From NCBI GenBank assembly GCA_027625915.1, contig JANTQA010000042.1:4166001-4230000 (forward strand): a stretch of 64,000 bases of DNA, written 5' to 3'. The stretch is from Anaeramoeba flamelloides. Lineage: Eukaryota; Metamonada; Anaeramoebidae. Shown here piece after piece: positions 35,004 through 47,711 of the stretch. Position 1 is the stretch's first letter, and the number at the start of each line of letters is the position of its first letter. The translations under genes were made by a program, and so were the position numbers. The notes below the pieces were generated by a model. It worked only from the letters and a program-made list of their open reading frames with translations. It did no database searches and was not told the DNA's origin.

Positions 35004-35740
35004 TGGGAGAAAGAGTTTGTTTTTTTTTCAAAAAAAATAATTAAAAATGTTTTCTTTTTTTTTTTTGTTTAATTCACAAGTTAAAGTAAGAAATGACACA
35101 AATATAAACAATCTTCCCACTTATGTTAAAAGTCCATTTTTTGCTCTGTTTTCTTTTGAATAGAAGATTGAAATTATTCTCAAAAACTGAAAAAAAAGAT
35201 TTTATTTTTAACTTCTGCAAGAAATTTGAAAAGTGTTACTTTTTGACAAAAATTACTTGATCCATTTTTTAAATTTGCACAGAAAAACGTTTAGAGAAGA
35301 ATTTCTTGTCAAAAATAATTTTTAGTTATTTCGGAATAAAGATAATTAGTGGGTGTGTTTAATTCATTTTGGTAATAAATTTTATTTTTATGGAGAATTT
35401 GTACATATTAAATGGGAATAAAATTTTACATTCTTGTCTTATCGAAACGTTCTTATTAAATATCCAAACAACGAAAGTGTCAAGTAAAGCGTTTCATATT
35501 ATGATTTAGGCAATTTATTTCAAAATAATTAGTTTTTTATGGAAAGACTTTGTTTGGATATATTTTTTTTGATTCTATGGAGGTTTTGCTCAAAATAATT
35601 CTTTTTTGAAATTAACTCAACCTCTTGTGTTCACTGAAAAATATCTTGTACAAATTTTCATTCAACTTTTGATTAAATAAGAAAAAAAGAAAATTTGTCA
35701 CAATCAGAAAATTACTGTTTTGCATAAAATAGAATAAAGA

Positions 35741-35911
35741 ATTACTGGTATTTGAATTTGAAAAGAGACAATATTTTCACATGATTGTTAATATTTTTCT
35801 TGTTCAAATAGAGACTACTAAGAAGTAGATTGCCAATTAAAAACTTGTTAAGAAAAGGAAATTGAAAATGAAGTGAAAATTTTTCCCATTTGGAATTCAA
35901 ATACCAGTAAT
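35741..35911. mobile_element. E6a: 171-bp foldback element (ATTACTGGTATTTGAATT ends)
   Basis: Begins ATTACTGGTATTTGAATTTG and ends GAATTCAAATACCAGTAAT. Further inward, 'caatattttcac' on the left pairs with 'gtgaaaatttttccc' on the right, so the arms span about 40 bp. A second full copy of nearly equal length (173 bp) lies at 61928-62100 and a half copy at 62262-62302. It has no coding capacity. Confidence 0.8.
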
Positions 35912-37059
35912 TTTTTCCATTCTTGGAGATCGTTCTGCCATTTTTTGAAATAAGTAAAAAGATCTTGACTAACTAGTTTTTGAAACAGTACCAATGAGAA
36001 GAATATATAACCACTCACTCACAGAGGTGCTAAAATTAAAAATTGAAGTCTTCAGTGATCAAAAAAAGACATACCCAAAGTCAATAATCTGTGTTTTCAA
36101 AATATAATCCGTGTTGTTTTATTTTTGTTCTGATTCTAACTAACAATTCAAGAAACAACCAAAAGGTATACCCAAGTTCAAATCAATTTTAAGTGGAGAC
36201 TTGTTGGTATTTTTTGTAAATTTAAAAAAATTTTTATAATTTTCTCAATTTTTGATGAAAATTTTCAGAGTTTTTTGATGATTAAAGTTCTTTATAGTTA
36301 AATTTGTTAACTATTCGTGAAAAAAATACCAACATGAAAATAAATACTGACAAGATTATAAATTGTGAATATTCGGAAAATTGTTGTTGTTAAATTGTAA
36401 TTATTTTCAATGAAATCCTTTTTATAAATAACCAATTTTTTTCTGAACCAAGTAATAAACCTACCCAAAGTTCATTAAAGTAAGGTGTCTATAGAATACC
36501 CATGTAATTGTTCGATAGCATAAGTAGATCAACTTTTTTTGAAAAATACTCGAGTTTTAATAGAGGTTTACTATTCATCTGTACAATGATAATTTTTATT
36601 CTGGGTTTTTAGATTGATTGAGTGCTGTTTTTAAAAAGTCTAATTTCACTATTAATTATTCTAATAACTGGGTGAGTTATAATTTAAAAAGCTTGTTTCT
36701 GAAAAAAAGTATTTGATGCTAAATAAAAGAAATAACATATCAATTTCCCTAATATTCGCAATTAATTATATTTCACGTGATTTTTTTTGTGTAATGTAAA
36801 TTTTTTTCACTCCGTTACCCCCTTATCGGGAACAATTTTCCAATTTGATACTTTGTTTATGTCTTCAATTTCGTTATTATTAAAAGATCTTTAAGAAACC
36901 ATCAAATATTTACTAAATTGATTATTGTCGATTTTTTTGTATGTTTAATGTATAGTTCTTTGTATATAAAGAACATAATAAATTTTTTATTTTGAACAAT
37001 AGTCTTTATTTTTCTTCATTATATATTTGGTACACAGTCAGAGCTACTTTTAATTTTGA

Positions 37060-37600
37060 AATCAGAGGTTAAACTTTTCTTAAAGTATTAATCCATTTTC
37101 CAGTTAAAGTTGTCTATTTGTTAGGAGTAAACAACATGTTTTTGAAGGGTTTGTATTCTATATTAGAAGAAAAAATTAATGTAGGAAACATTTTTCAAAT
37201 TGAAATAATTTTTTCATAATATTTACTTTTTTTTATTTTACTTTTTTTTTGTCTATTTTTTTCAGTATTTATTGTTATTTTCAAGATCGAGAGTCACTTG
37301 GTAAAAGCATGTTATTCGAAATTTATTGAAACAGTGGAAATAATTTTAGAAAAAGTATATTTATTACGATTGAAATTTTAATTGATCTACTATTGAAGAT
37401 CAAAAAGAAAATTTTTTTTTTTTTTAAATGTAAGCAGTAGAATTTTGAGTTTTTCAATTGTTAGAAAATCTATTGGTTTATTAGTTTTTTCCGGACGAGT
37501 ATACTAACTAGTCTTTTATGTGTATTTTCCCTCTTATTTCTTATTTGTTCTTCAAATATCAATTATTAAAAATAATGAATTTCTGAAATTAATACTGTGA
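37060..37600 (+). repeat. Dispersed repeat R4, copy A
   Basis: Shares ordered blocks with 50620-51110: 'aagggtttg.at.c.atattagaagaaaaa', 'ttttcaagatcgagagtcact', 'gatct.c.attg.agatcaaaa', 'gaattttgagtttttcaa', 'tatt.gttta', 'tcttatttgttcttcaaa', 'atcaattattaaaaataatgaat'. It lies immediately left of E3. Confidence 0.65.
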
Positions 37601-37639
37601 TTTTTTACTTATACAAATTTTATTTTACAACGAGCCACA

Positions 37640-39320
37640 CATTAATTAAAAAACTTTTTCAAAAAAAAATTAAACATTTGCTAATTTTTCACTTATTGAT
37701 AACCTCACTTATAATTAATATGATTAGTTAATAAAAGATCTTTGATCAAAAATAATTTTTCAAGGTATTTAACAATTAAAGTTGAAAAATCCAATTTTTC
37801 AGATTTTTAAAAGATTTTTTTCAAATTTATAGTAAAAATTTAAATATTTTTTTTTTTCTTCACTTAAGTATTTATAATCATATATTTTAAAAAGTATTTT
37901 AAATTTAATAAATATCTTTTAAATGGGGAATCAATAATTTTGGCTATTGAATAATTATTTATTCTGATTTAAATTGAAAAAAAAAAATTATGATTTTTTT
38001 AATTTTTGTAATAAACAGAAAATTTGAGAAAATTCTGGTTTATTTCAAATAGTAAGTTAAACTTCCTTTAGCTTTTTTTTAATTTGGGAAATAAAACGAA
38101 AATTTTTGAAATTTTCTTTTAATTTCTTAAATTAAAAAAAACTTCCTTTAGCTTTTCTTGAGTTGACTGTTTATTTAGAAAATCAATAGATTTAACTTAT
38201 AAAACAAAAAACCTTAAGAAAACCTAGGGACTTGACGATATCTTCCGGTTAATTTTCCAGAATTGTTAAGAATTAAGTAAAATAAAAGAGTTTGCTCAGT
38301 TCATTTGAATTCTAGAAAATCTTTGTAATCTAAGGTACTTGGTGGCACCACCAGTAAGGTTTTTATTAAATTTTCTATTTATTTCTCAAATTAAAAAAAA
38401 ATAACACCATTATATTTTCTTGAGTAGTCTATTTATTTAAGAAATTGATAGATTTTCGTTAAGTTTTTTTGTTTTTTATATTTATTTGTAAAAACAATAG
38501 ATTTTCTTTAGGTTTTTTTGAGTTTTATATTTATTTGGAAAATCAATAGATTTTCCAAATAAAATAGAAAACTTCAAAAAAACCTAGAACACTTCACAAA
38601 TAAAATAGAAAAGCTTAAAAAAAAACCCAGAACAATTGAAAAATTAAACAGAAAACCTTAAGAAAGCCAAGGTACTCCACGGTACTCTTCCTCTCCCTTT
38701 TCATGAATTCAAAAGATCTGAGTAAAATATATGATTTAACTTGATTCTTTTAGGTTCAAAAAACCACGCCACACCCTTAAACTTACCAGAATTTCTGGGA
38801 ACTGATCAAAATCCTTGATTTAACTCATTCTTTTGAATTCTGGAAAACCTAACGAAAAATATACTATGATTTTTTTTTAATTTATTGAAATAAACTGAAA
38901 ATTTAATAAATTTTCTCTTTATTTCGAAAAATTAAAAAAAACCTTTCATAAAAATCCAAAAAAAAAATAATTTTTTTCTATTTTATATAAACAAATAATT
39001 CATTCAGAGCCAAAATAATTGATTCCCCATTTGAAAGATATTTATTAAATTTAAAATACTTTTTAAAAATATATGATTATAACATCTTTGATGTCAAAAA
39101 AAAAAAAAAATTCAAATTTTTTATTATTTAATTTGAAAAAAATCTTAATAGAACCCTTAAAATTGGATTTTCCAACTTTAATTGTAAAATACCTTGAAAA
39201 ATATTTAATGATCCATAGATCTTTTATTAGCTAATAGTGTTTATTATAAGTGAGGTTATCAAAAAGTATAAAAAAAGCAAATATTTGATTTTTTTTAAAA
39301 AGATTTTTTCAAGATCATAC
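37640..39320. mobile_element. E3: about 1.7 kb element with about 300-bp inverted ends
   Basis: The left arm (about 37645-37985) and right arm (about 38980-39315) are reverse complements: 'gataacctcacttataat', 'aaaagatcttt..atca', 'ttcaaggtatttaacaatt', 'aaagttgaaaaatccaattt', 'aaatatcttttaaatgggga' on the left recur inverted on the right. The interior (about 38040-38950) is built of many short repeats around 'ttagaaaatcaatagattt', 'aaacctaacgaaaa' and 'ttttgaattctggaaaa', including P palindromes. There is no transposase frame. Boundaries and target duplication are not resolved. Confidence 0.75.
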
Positions 39321-40025
39321 ATTTACACCAAATTAACCACCTTAATTTTGAAAAATTCAAAATAATTATCATTTTTATTTGTCACCGATCTCAATGTACC
39401 AAATTTTCTGGGATTTCCAAACAAAACAGGGTTGCCAGTTTATTAACAGTATATTGGTTTACATTTCCAAACGTTGCAATTACTAGTAATTACTAAATAA
39501 ATGTAAAAAAATTTTCACTTTGTTTTGCTTTTTTTTTCCAAAACAAGTCTACAAGCAAATACAATATTATTTGTGATCTCTATATATTTTTTTTTGGGTT
39601 TTTTTTTATTATACTGTACATACCGAGTGTACATAAAATGTATAATGAAAATCGTTTTGAAGAACTGAAAAAAAAAAAATGAACAGTTGAAATTTTTTCC
39701 GATTTACACTGCAAATATTAGTAAAAAAATAAGTAATTGTTTCAAGCCACTTTACTTTAAAATATTTTCACCTTTACCGACAATCCAAAAACAAAACTTA
39801 AACTTTAACCAGCTCATTTTTTTTGGTTTTAAATTTTTTCATGAAAATTAGGTAATTAGGGATATGAAAAAGAGAAATATTTTTAAAAGGTAAAAAGTTT
39901 TTTAAATTAGTTATTGCTATAAAATAAGAACTTTAAAGTACAAAAAGTTAATTTCATTTATTTCTAGCACTCTTTTAGCTTTGTAAAATCAATAATTACA
40001 AATTTTTTCTCATTTTTTTTCAGTT

Positions 40026-43000
40026 ATGGCAAAAAATTCTTTCTATGCTGATGAAAAGGGAAATTTGTTCGATCAAAACTTTGAGTCTGTAAACAAAGAA
40101 CAACTTCAATTCAGCAACCCCATTTTGTATCATAAAATAACAAACACACCGAATTTTCCACGAACAGAACAATTCGAAAAGTATTCTGAATTTGAGAAAG
40201 AAGCACTCAAGTGGACACAAGAAATAAAAGAATTGTTTCAACAAATTAAGTTACCGAATGTGATGGGATCATATTTTTATAGACCCTTTTTAACAGAACA
40301 AGTAGATTTTTTTTCATTTGCTTTCTTTTTTCGAAAAAAGGAAGTTTAACCATCAATTTTCTTTTTCTTTTTACTCATTTTTTTTTTCTTTTAATTAAAT
40401 TGTAACAGACAATCGAAGAATCAATAAAAAAACAACAGTCTCTTAAAAACAAGAAAGAACCAAAAACTGAAAAAAACGAAACAGATTATAGGGACGAACA
40501 AATAAATAAACAAGAAAAAAACCGGATTTCTATTTTACGAGAAAAAAGAAAATTAAGTCCAAACCTCCCGAACAAAGAACAAAAACTGGTAATTTTTTTT
40601 TCATTTTTTTATTTTTTGTCTTATTTTGAAAAGACTTGGTTGCTTTTGAAACAAAAAAGTCACTAAATTATGAAAAATTTTCATTTTTTTTTAGATCTGA
40701 ATAAAAAATTTTTTCCTTGCAAAATGATAAAGAGAAAAAAAAGATGAAAAAAAAAAAGAAAAAGAAAAAGAATATTTTTTGTTTTACTGATCTCAAAAAA
40801 CCACACACAATTGCTTTAACTGATTAAAAAAAAAAAATAACCTCAATGGTAGTTTTCTAACAAACTCGATTTCTTTAAAGAAAATCATAAATCTACTTAT
40901 GGAAAATAAAATTAGCACTTTTTTATTTCACTTGATTTATCAATATTTATTATAAAAGTAATCTTGTAACCAATGAACCTATGAAACGGAAGACTTTTTA
41001 AGAATATTCAAATTGATTTCATAAATGAAATGAGTCCCAAAAAATCTGTCAAATTATTTTAGAATCATCCATTATTTCTTCAATAAAACCGGTTTAAAAA
41101 GGTTGCCTTAAAAAATAGAGTTTTGAATTTATTGTTAAAAGAAACACTTAGTCTGGTAAAGAAAGAATTTTATAGTGACAAAATTTGTAACTTTTGATTT
41201 AAAGAGTGAATAAATAGCTTCTAAAATAGACACAGCCATAAGAATTCATTTAAACTTGATCTAGTTTTCTAAAAAAATTGAGATTTCATGTTACGGTAAT
41301 GACCCGCCTTTAATAAAGTGATACTAGAGTATTTTTAAGACTCTAGCCAAACGTGAATACCTAAAATTTCAAAAAACCCAAAAAAAAAATAAATTCAATA
41401 GAAAAAATTAAAAAACTTAAAAAATTAAATTCTTGAAAAAATCAAGTCAAATAATAAAAGAGAAAATACTTACAATCTAGTACCAAATGTAAATCCTAAA
41501 TACATCTAAAAACTGATGAACAATTTTCTGAAAAACTGTTTTCATATAATGGTAAAAGGCTTCGATTCAATCGCGTACACAAGAAATTAATAAATCAAAA
41601 ATCGAGTTTTTTAATACCTTCATATTTATGCTTGTGAGAAAAAAAAAGATTCCAACTTTTTCACATAAATTATTAAAGAGAACAATTCGGTAAAATGGAA
41701 AAATGTTTGAAAAAAATGTGGTAAAAAAGTTTGTAAATTCAGGAATATAAAAAACTTTGAAAATTCAATTTCAGGTGATAAACAATGCAAATGCAAATGA
41801 AAATAAAATAAAGATTTTTCCCAGATTGGATGGTATCATATTCTTTAAGAGTAAGTTTTCCGAATTAAGAATTTATTTGTTGCGAATTTACATCTTTGAT
41901 TTTTCTATTTTCCAAAATATTTAATGTAGTAAAAAGTTTTTGGATACTTTTTCTGCAATCCTACAAAACGGATATGAAGCAGTCACCCAATTTCTTGACT
42001 TGACTTTTGATCTCCTTTTTCTTTCGCTATGATTAGTTCAAAAATTTGAAAAAAAAAAAAAAAACAATTCTTTTCAAATTAAAATTGATAATCAACATTT
42101 TAAATTTCGTTCCCCCCAGAAAAACTTTTAACAAAATTTTATTGGTTAATATACTGTATTTGAAAACTCTCGGAACCTAAAATTCGGATAAATCTAAAAT
42201 GTATCAATTGTTTTAGAGATACTATTGATCTTATTTATCATAATTTTTTAAAGCAACTATAAAAAATTACTTGAAATTAATTTAAAATTCTCATTAGATA
42301 AAATTACTTTCAAAAGTTTATCCCTTTCATATAAAATAATATTACTGTTCAATTTGAAAAAAAAATGAATTTATTCAAAAAACCAATTGAATGAAAGTTT
42401 TTAAATTTTTGCTATATAGTGATATTTTATTGAAAATTATTTTTTAAAATATTCAAAATTTTTAAAAAAGTTTGAGTCTTAATTTCTTTTTTTTATTTGA
42501 TCAAATTATCTTGAAAATATTCGTTTGCTATTTTTTTATTTTAAAATTTAAATGTGAATAAATAAAAATTAAATTAAACAAAAAAAAAATAAAAAATAAA
42601 AATAATTAAAAGCAACCTTAGTCTTTTCAAAAATAAAAAATCTTCATTTTATTATTTAATGAATTTTCAAAAATTAAAAATATGTTATTAATCATATTCA
42701 ATATTACATTTAATTTTAGCTCATTTCAGGAAAAATTATTTTTTTAAGAAAGGCATTTTAATCCTCAAATATTAATATATTTCATCGTAAATAGAATTTT
42801 TGGACTTTTTATCAATTCCAAATGTTTAAAAAAAGTAATTTTTTTTTTGAATATTGTACTGCTCCATTAAACACAAACCTTTTCACTTTAAAGATGTAAA
42901 ATCATCAATAATGTTCTAATTTAAAACTGAAAAAAGTAACCTATTTAATTTGATCTAATAGTTGGTCAAATATTTATACCTATTTATTAAAACAAATTAC

Positions 43001-46000
43001 TGTTGTGATCCAGAAATTTTCGACACTCAAAGAAAACAATCACCAACCCAGTTCAATAATTGCGGTGCAAAAAAAAGACTTTTATATAAATTTTTTACTT
43101 TTTTTTTATTATTTGTTTTACTCTCTTTCCTTTGTTGCTTTTGTTTTTGCTTTTTCTTGTCTTTGTAAAAAAATAATTTTTTTTTCTTTTCATTGTTTTT
43201 AGAAAAGCTATCTATGAGCTATAATCTTACCTACAAGATCGTTTGGATAAAAAAAAATAATAAATTTAGTTTTGAAGGAAGTGCCACAGAGTGCCGTGGA
43301 GTGCCTATGTTTTTTTTTAATTTCTAAAATTAAAAAAAATCTAACGGCGATTGTCCAGTATTCAAAAGAATAGAGTAAATTCAAAGATTTAACAATTCTT
43401 TTAGATTCTGGAAAATCTAACGGCGGTTTTCTTGGTGTTTTCTGTTTTATTTTTAAGTGTTCTAGGTTTTTTTAAGGTTTTCTATTTTATTTCTAAAGTA
43501 AAAAAAAACCTAACGAAAATCTATTGATTTTCCAAATAAATAGAAAACTCAAAAAAACCCAACGAAAACCTATTGATTTTATAAATAAACAGAAAATTCA
43601 AGAAAATCTAAAGGCGATTTTTTTTAATTTCTCAAATTAAAATAAGCATAACGGCAAAAAAAAAGTAATTTTGTTGAATCACCACTCTTCAATAATAATA
43701 AAAAAAAAAACTTTTTATATAAAGGATCCTTATTTGAAAAGATCATTAAAAAAAAAAATGAATCCCTCAAAAAATGTGTAAAATATTCGAAAATTGAAAA
43801 TGCTCGATAATTTTTAGCAAAATAAAATGGAAAATGAATTCTAGCGTATTGGATTCTTCATTTACTTCTATTTGGTGCTACACCAGAAAAATTTTTTTTA
43901 AAAAAAAAAAATTATAAATTTAATATATTTACTTGGCAAATAATAATAATTTTAGATGTAGATTTAAAATAAGTCATATTAAACAGAGAATACCCCCACC
44001 CAAAAAAAAAAAAAAACAAAACAAAAAACAAATATAATCCTTTGAAACAATTTAATAGTTTGAAACAATTTAATCATTTTTTTTTTTTTTGGTATTTACA
44101 TTTTTTAGTATATTATTGTAATATTAGAATAAATCAATAATAATCAATTATTTTTCAAAGAAAATCAACATTAATTTTTTTTATTTCTTTGAAACAACGG
44201 TAACCAAAGTTACAAAAAATCTTTTTTTTTTTTTTTTTTAATAGATAAATACTTTGAAATCGATCCCAATTAAACTCTTTATTTCATTAAAAAAAACCAA
44301 AACACAAAATAAATAAATAATTCCAAAAATAAAAAAAAACAACTAAATTTCCAAAAAAAATAGATAAATGAAACCGAAAACTTTTTACAGGACACTGAAT
44401 CAATTTTAGGTAAGAACTCAGCATGGCAAAATACACTGATTCCAAAAGAACCTGATCCATATGATTATAATGAATATTCAGAATATCAAACAGCATATCA
44501 AAATTGGACAAAAATAGTTCAAGAGACATTAGTCTTTTCTGTGCCACATGCAAATGAGTTTGGGAAATTGTATGGGGTTATGACGAATGAAAAGAAGAAG
44601 CAATATGCTGAAGATAGAAAACTATTAAAAGAAAACATTCGCGCAAGTTCTGGAAATAAGGATTTAAATTCTAAAGCTTCAATAATAGGGCTTCATAATA
44701 ATAATTACAAAACGTCATATTGCGAATGGATTAAGAAATTGAATTTGAAATTATTTACTTATACTACTAAAGAAAAAGAATTGGGTATGTTCTATTTCTC
44801 ACAGGATTACTACAATTCTAAATATGATGAAATCAAACCAAAAATAAAATTCTTTTTAGAGGCAAAGAAAAATGAAAATGAAAATGAAAATAAAAATCAA
44901 ATCCAAAAGAGAAAGAGGGAAATAAAAAAATATACCATCGAGGCAATTCAAAAGTACTTCTTAAAAATCAATAGAATCTATCAAAAAATCAATACAAATA
45001 AATCAATTAAAGATATCGGTATTATTCATGGGACCTTCCCCCACGAATCAGGGAATTCATCTAAAATATATTATGACACGAATTCATTATCATGCTTTTC
45101 GCTTAAAAGGGGTGATCTAGATGGTATGATGTTATTAAAGGGGTTAGATTGTCTACCCATTATTGATAAAAAGCAAGTGCAGTTTGTTGTGCCCAATTAT
45201 GATGAGGATAAGCCACTTGAAATAAGAAAATTAAGAGAACCAAGTAACGAGCATTACATTAATAATAAACGAAATCGCTTAAGGAGTATGGACAATGAAA
45301 ATAAGTTCCAATGTTTTTATACTTGGTATTATCCTACAATTTATTCTGAAGAGAAATGCGAATTAGATAAATCTCAGATTATAAGGCAAATTAATTCACA
45401 TAAAAATAAAACAATGCTAGACCGTATCTCAAGTGTATTTATTACAAAGGCCAAATTTGATACCTTCAAAGAATTATTAGACGAAGAGGTAGTTGGTAAT
45501 AATCTCACTTTCACTGATACTTTAAATGCTTTATTAGATAAAAAGGTTGACGTGTTAAATTCCTTATATTTATTATTTTTTAATTATAATTCAAATTTAA
45601 TTCATATGAAATTAAGTTATTTTTTAAATTCCCTATTTAAATCAGGTAAATTAAACTATTATATTGAACATTATATCAAAAATTCTGATGTAAAAAATTT
45701 ATCTCTATTAGTATATGGCTGTAATTATTTCAATATTAGTTTTAATTATTTATTTTTGATTAAAGAGGAAATAAAGCATTATAGCAAATTAATCTTTAAT
45801 TCTGATTGTTGGGATGTTGAAAAATTAATTTTACAGCATCATTATTTAATAATTTTATCACAAATATTTGAAAATTTAGAATACAAAGATAAAAGTAATC
45901 AAAAAAATTTCTTAAATAAATTTATCAATACTATCCAATCAAATTTAAAATCGAAAAAAAAACAGTTTGCTAATTTTTTTAACACGCATATATATATGGG

Positions 46001-46318
46001 GATAGGCAATCGCTCCACCAAAGTTTCTGGTTATTATTCCTTTTTGTTTGTTTGCTTATTACAATTTTTTAATAAGGATATTATTGATTTATTATTTGAT
46101 TCTAATGTACATTTCTTAAACAAAATCATAGATTTATCCAAAAGTAAGTTTTCCCATGTTAAATATTCAATAAAAACAATTTGGAAATTAATGATTAAAA
46201 ACGATATAATCCGACAATTTTTAATAACAAATCTAATAAATAATAATAAAAATTATTTTTTTAAACAATTGATGCCACAATTTTCAAAAGAAATTGAATC
46301 CGTTTTATTTAACAGCAA

Positions 46319-46403
<85 letters not shown>

Positions 46404-47711
46404 TCAATTAACAGAAATAATAATTTAAATAATAATGAAGAAATTGAAAATAAACAAGATAACAATAAATTATTCCCAATCTTTTTATTGGATTTAATTA
46501 ATGAATCGATGTTAAAAATTAAATTGAAAATTATTCCCAATGAAGAAAATATTGATAATAAGAAGAAAAAGAAGAAGAAGAAAAAAAAAGATCTAATGGA
46601 GTCCTTAAATAGTTGTAATCCTGGTGATCTATTTTTTTTATCAAATAATTTTTTTACCTTGTTAATAGATTTTTATTACTGGGCATTAATTAAAAAAAAT
46701 ATTAATTCTCAATTATTTGATAAATTAGCAGAAACAATTAATAATATTTCCAAAATTTTTAAAAAAATTAGAAACTACATTATATTCCAAAGTACAAAGA
46801 ATAAAAATAAGAAAAAAGAAACCAAATTAATGAAAGAAATTAAATTACAATGTAATAGCGTCTGTCTTGATTTAAAACGAATTAATTATTTATTTGAAAT
46901 TATTAAAAAATTAAATGATAATGAGCGTGTAATCGCCAAAATACAATTACTTGAAGTGATTAACCATTTGATTATATCTGAGCAATTATTTAAAAAAATT
47001 AATAAAAATCCAAAATTCTTTTCTGATTTAAATACAATTATTAGATCAAATTCAGATTTAAATGTGATAGATAAAGCTTGCGAAGTCTTCCATTCCTTTA
47101 TTTTATCACATCCCTATGGTATTAATTATTTGATTGATACTAAGCAATTTAGAACCTTTGTCTCACAAGTGGGTTCAAATTCCGATATTTCAACCTTTGC
47201 CAATGGGTTGCACATTTTTTTTAAATTATTTAATCTGTACGAACGACAATTCTCCAAACAAAAGCGCAATAAAAAATTAAAAAGAGCTGTTGGGTTTGGT
47301 AAAAAAAATATTTTGGCGACAATTAAAGAAGACCAAGAAACTTTTATCGATTTTTTTTCTGAAAATTCTTTATTTGTGAAATTAAACATGCTATTTCAAA
47401 AATATTTGAATCATAAAAATTCTGACCATATTAGTGGTTTGATTTTATCTAGTTTAGCTAAGGTTTATTCAATTATTTTGTCGAAGGATTACTGTGTAGA
47501 AATTTTATATACAAACCAAAAAAAGCAACAATATCAGGACGGTTTGGAATTCTTCCAAAAAATGATCTATGGTAATATACCAGAAAAATTTTGGCATGAA
47601 ATTGCTTCAGTGGGGAAAGGAAAACATTATATATTATCAAAAAAATCCGGTCTTATGTCAAAAAAACATCTAAAGAGTATGATAAGGCGGAAATTAACGA
47701 AAAAAAAATAA
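40026..47711 (+). CDS. Unrecognised 1277-aa helical protein with poly-Asn tract (four exons)
   Basis: Model: exons 40026-40301, 40409-40588, 41775-41850 and 44410-47711. Donors are GTAGAT, GTAATT and GTAAGT; acceptors are AACAG, TTTCAG and ATTTTAG. Phases are 0, 0 and 1, and all join in frame to give 1277 aa. An alternative acceptor at 44390 (TTTACAG) would break the frame with exon 3. Exon 4 is clearly longer than its first GTG: NSAWQNTLIPKEPDPYDY precedes it in frame. I do not recognise the family. The N-terminal 180 residues are charged; a region around 'FPHESGNSSKIYYDTNS' and 'LKRGDLDGMMLLKGLDCLP' looks globular. From about residue 470 on it is a run of Leu/Ile/Asn-rich helices, suggesting an armadillo/HEAT-type solenoid, broken by about 27 Asn and a Lys run. 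It ends in a basic tail. The start is uncertain: TTTTTCAGTT sits directly before the ATG, so an upstream exon is possible. Confidence 0.8.
42935..43712 (+). repeat. Dispersed repeat R1, copy C, interrupted
   Basis: The left part, 42935-43270, follows copy B at 8401 block by block (acctatttaatttgatcta, tttattaaaacaaatta, gatccagaaattttcgacac, aaagaaaacaatcaccaacc, the pyrimidine tract, agaaaagctatctatgagct, ggataaaaaa). The right end 'ttttgttgaatcaccactct' resumes at about 43672. The roughly 400 bases between are absent from copy B and belong to the P family. It lies in intron 3 of the 1277-aa gene. Confidence 0.75.
43271..43671. mobile_element. P-family insertion nested in R1 copy C
   Basis: Begins near 'agtgccacagagtgccgtgg' and is made of units containing 'aatctaacgg', 'gaaaatctaacggcgg' and 'aaacctaacgaaaatctatt'. 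It includes one hairpin at 43340-43424 whose arms read 'gtccagtattcaaaagaat' and 'attcttttagattctggaaaa'. The same units fill the middle of E3 and the sites at 5051 and 51683. No open frame is present. Confidence 0.65.
46318..46402 (+). repeat. (AAT)n trinucleotide run coding poly-Asn
   Basis: About 27 AAT codons in frame within the 1277-aa protein gene. It is almost pure, so it is probably length-variable. Confidence 0.95.

Larger units (their letters stand above)
35004..40025. other. Non-coding divergent region rich in repeats
   Basis: About 5 kb between the 907-aa gene (minus) and the 1277-aa gene (plus). It contains foldback E6a (35741-35911), R4 copy A (about 37060-37600) and the large inverted-repeat element E3 (about 37640-39320). 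No supported exon was found. The last bases before 40026 (TTTTTTTTCAGTT) look like a splice acceptor, so the downstream gene may have an upstream exon or 5' UTR intron in this stretch. Confidence 0.6.

Noticed and set aside
44391-44409. Acceptor at 44390 (TTTACAG) for the last exon of the 1277-aa gene
   Set aside because: It would need a phase-0 donor, but exon 3 ends in phase 1; the acceptor ending at 44409 joins in frame.
46253-46540. Minus-strand poly-Leu frame
   Set aside because: Antisense of the (AAT)n poly-Asn run in the 1277-aa gene.
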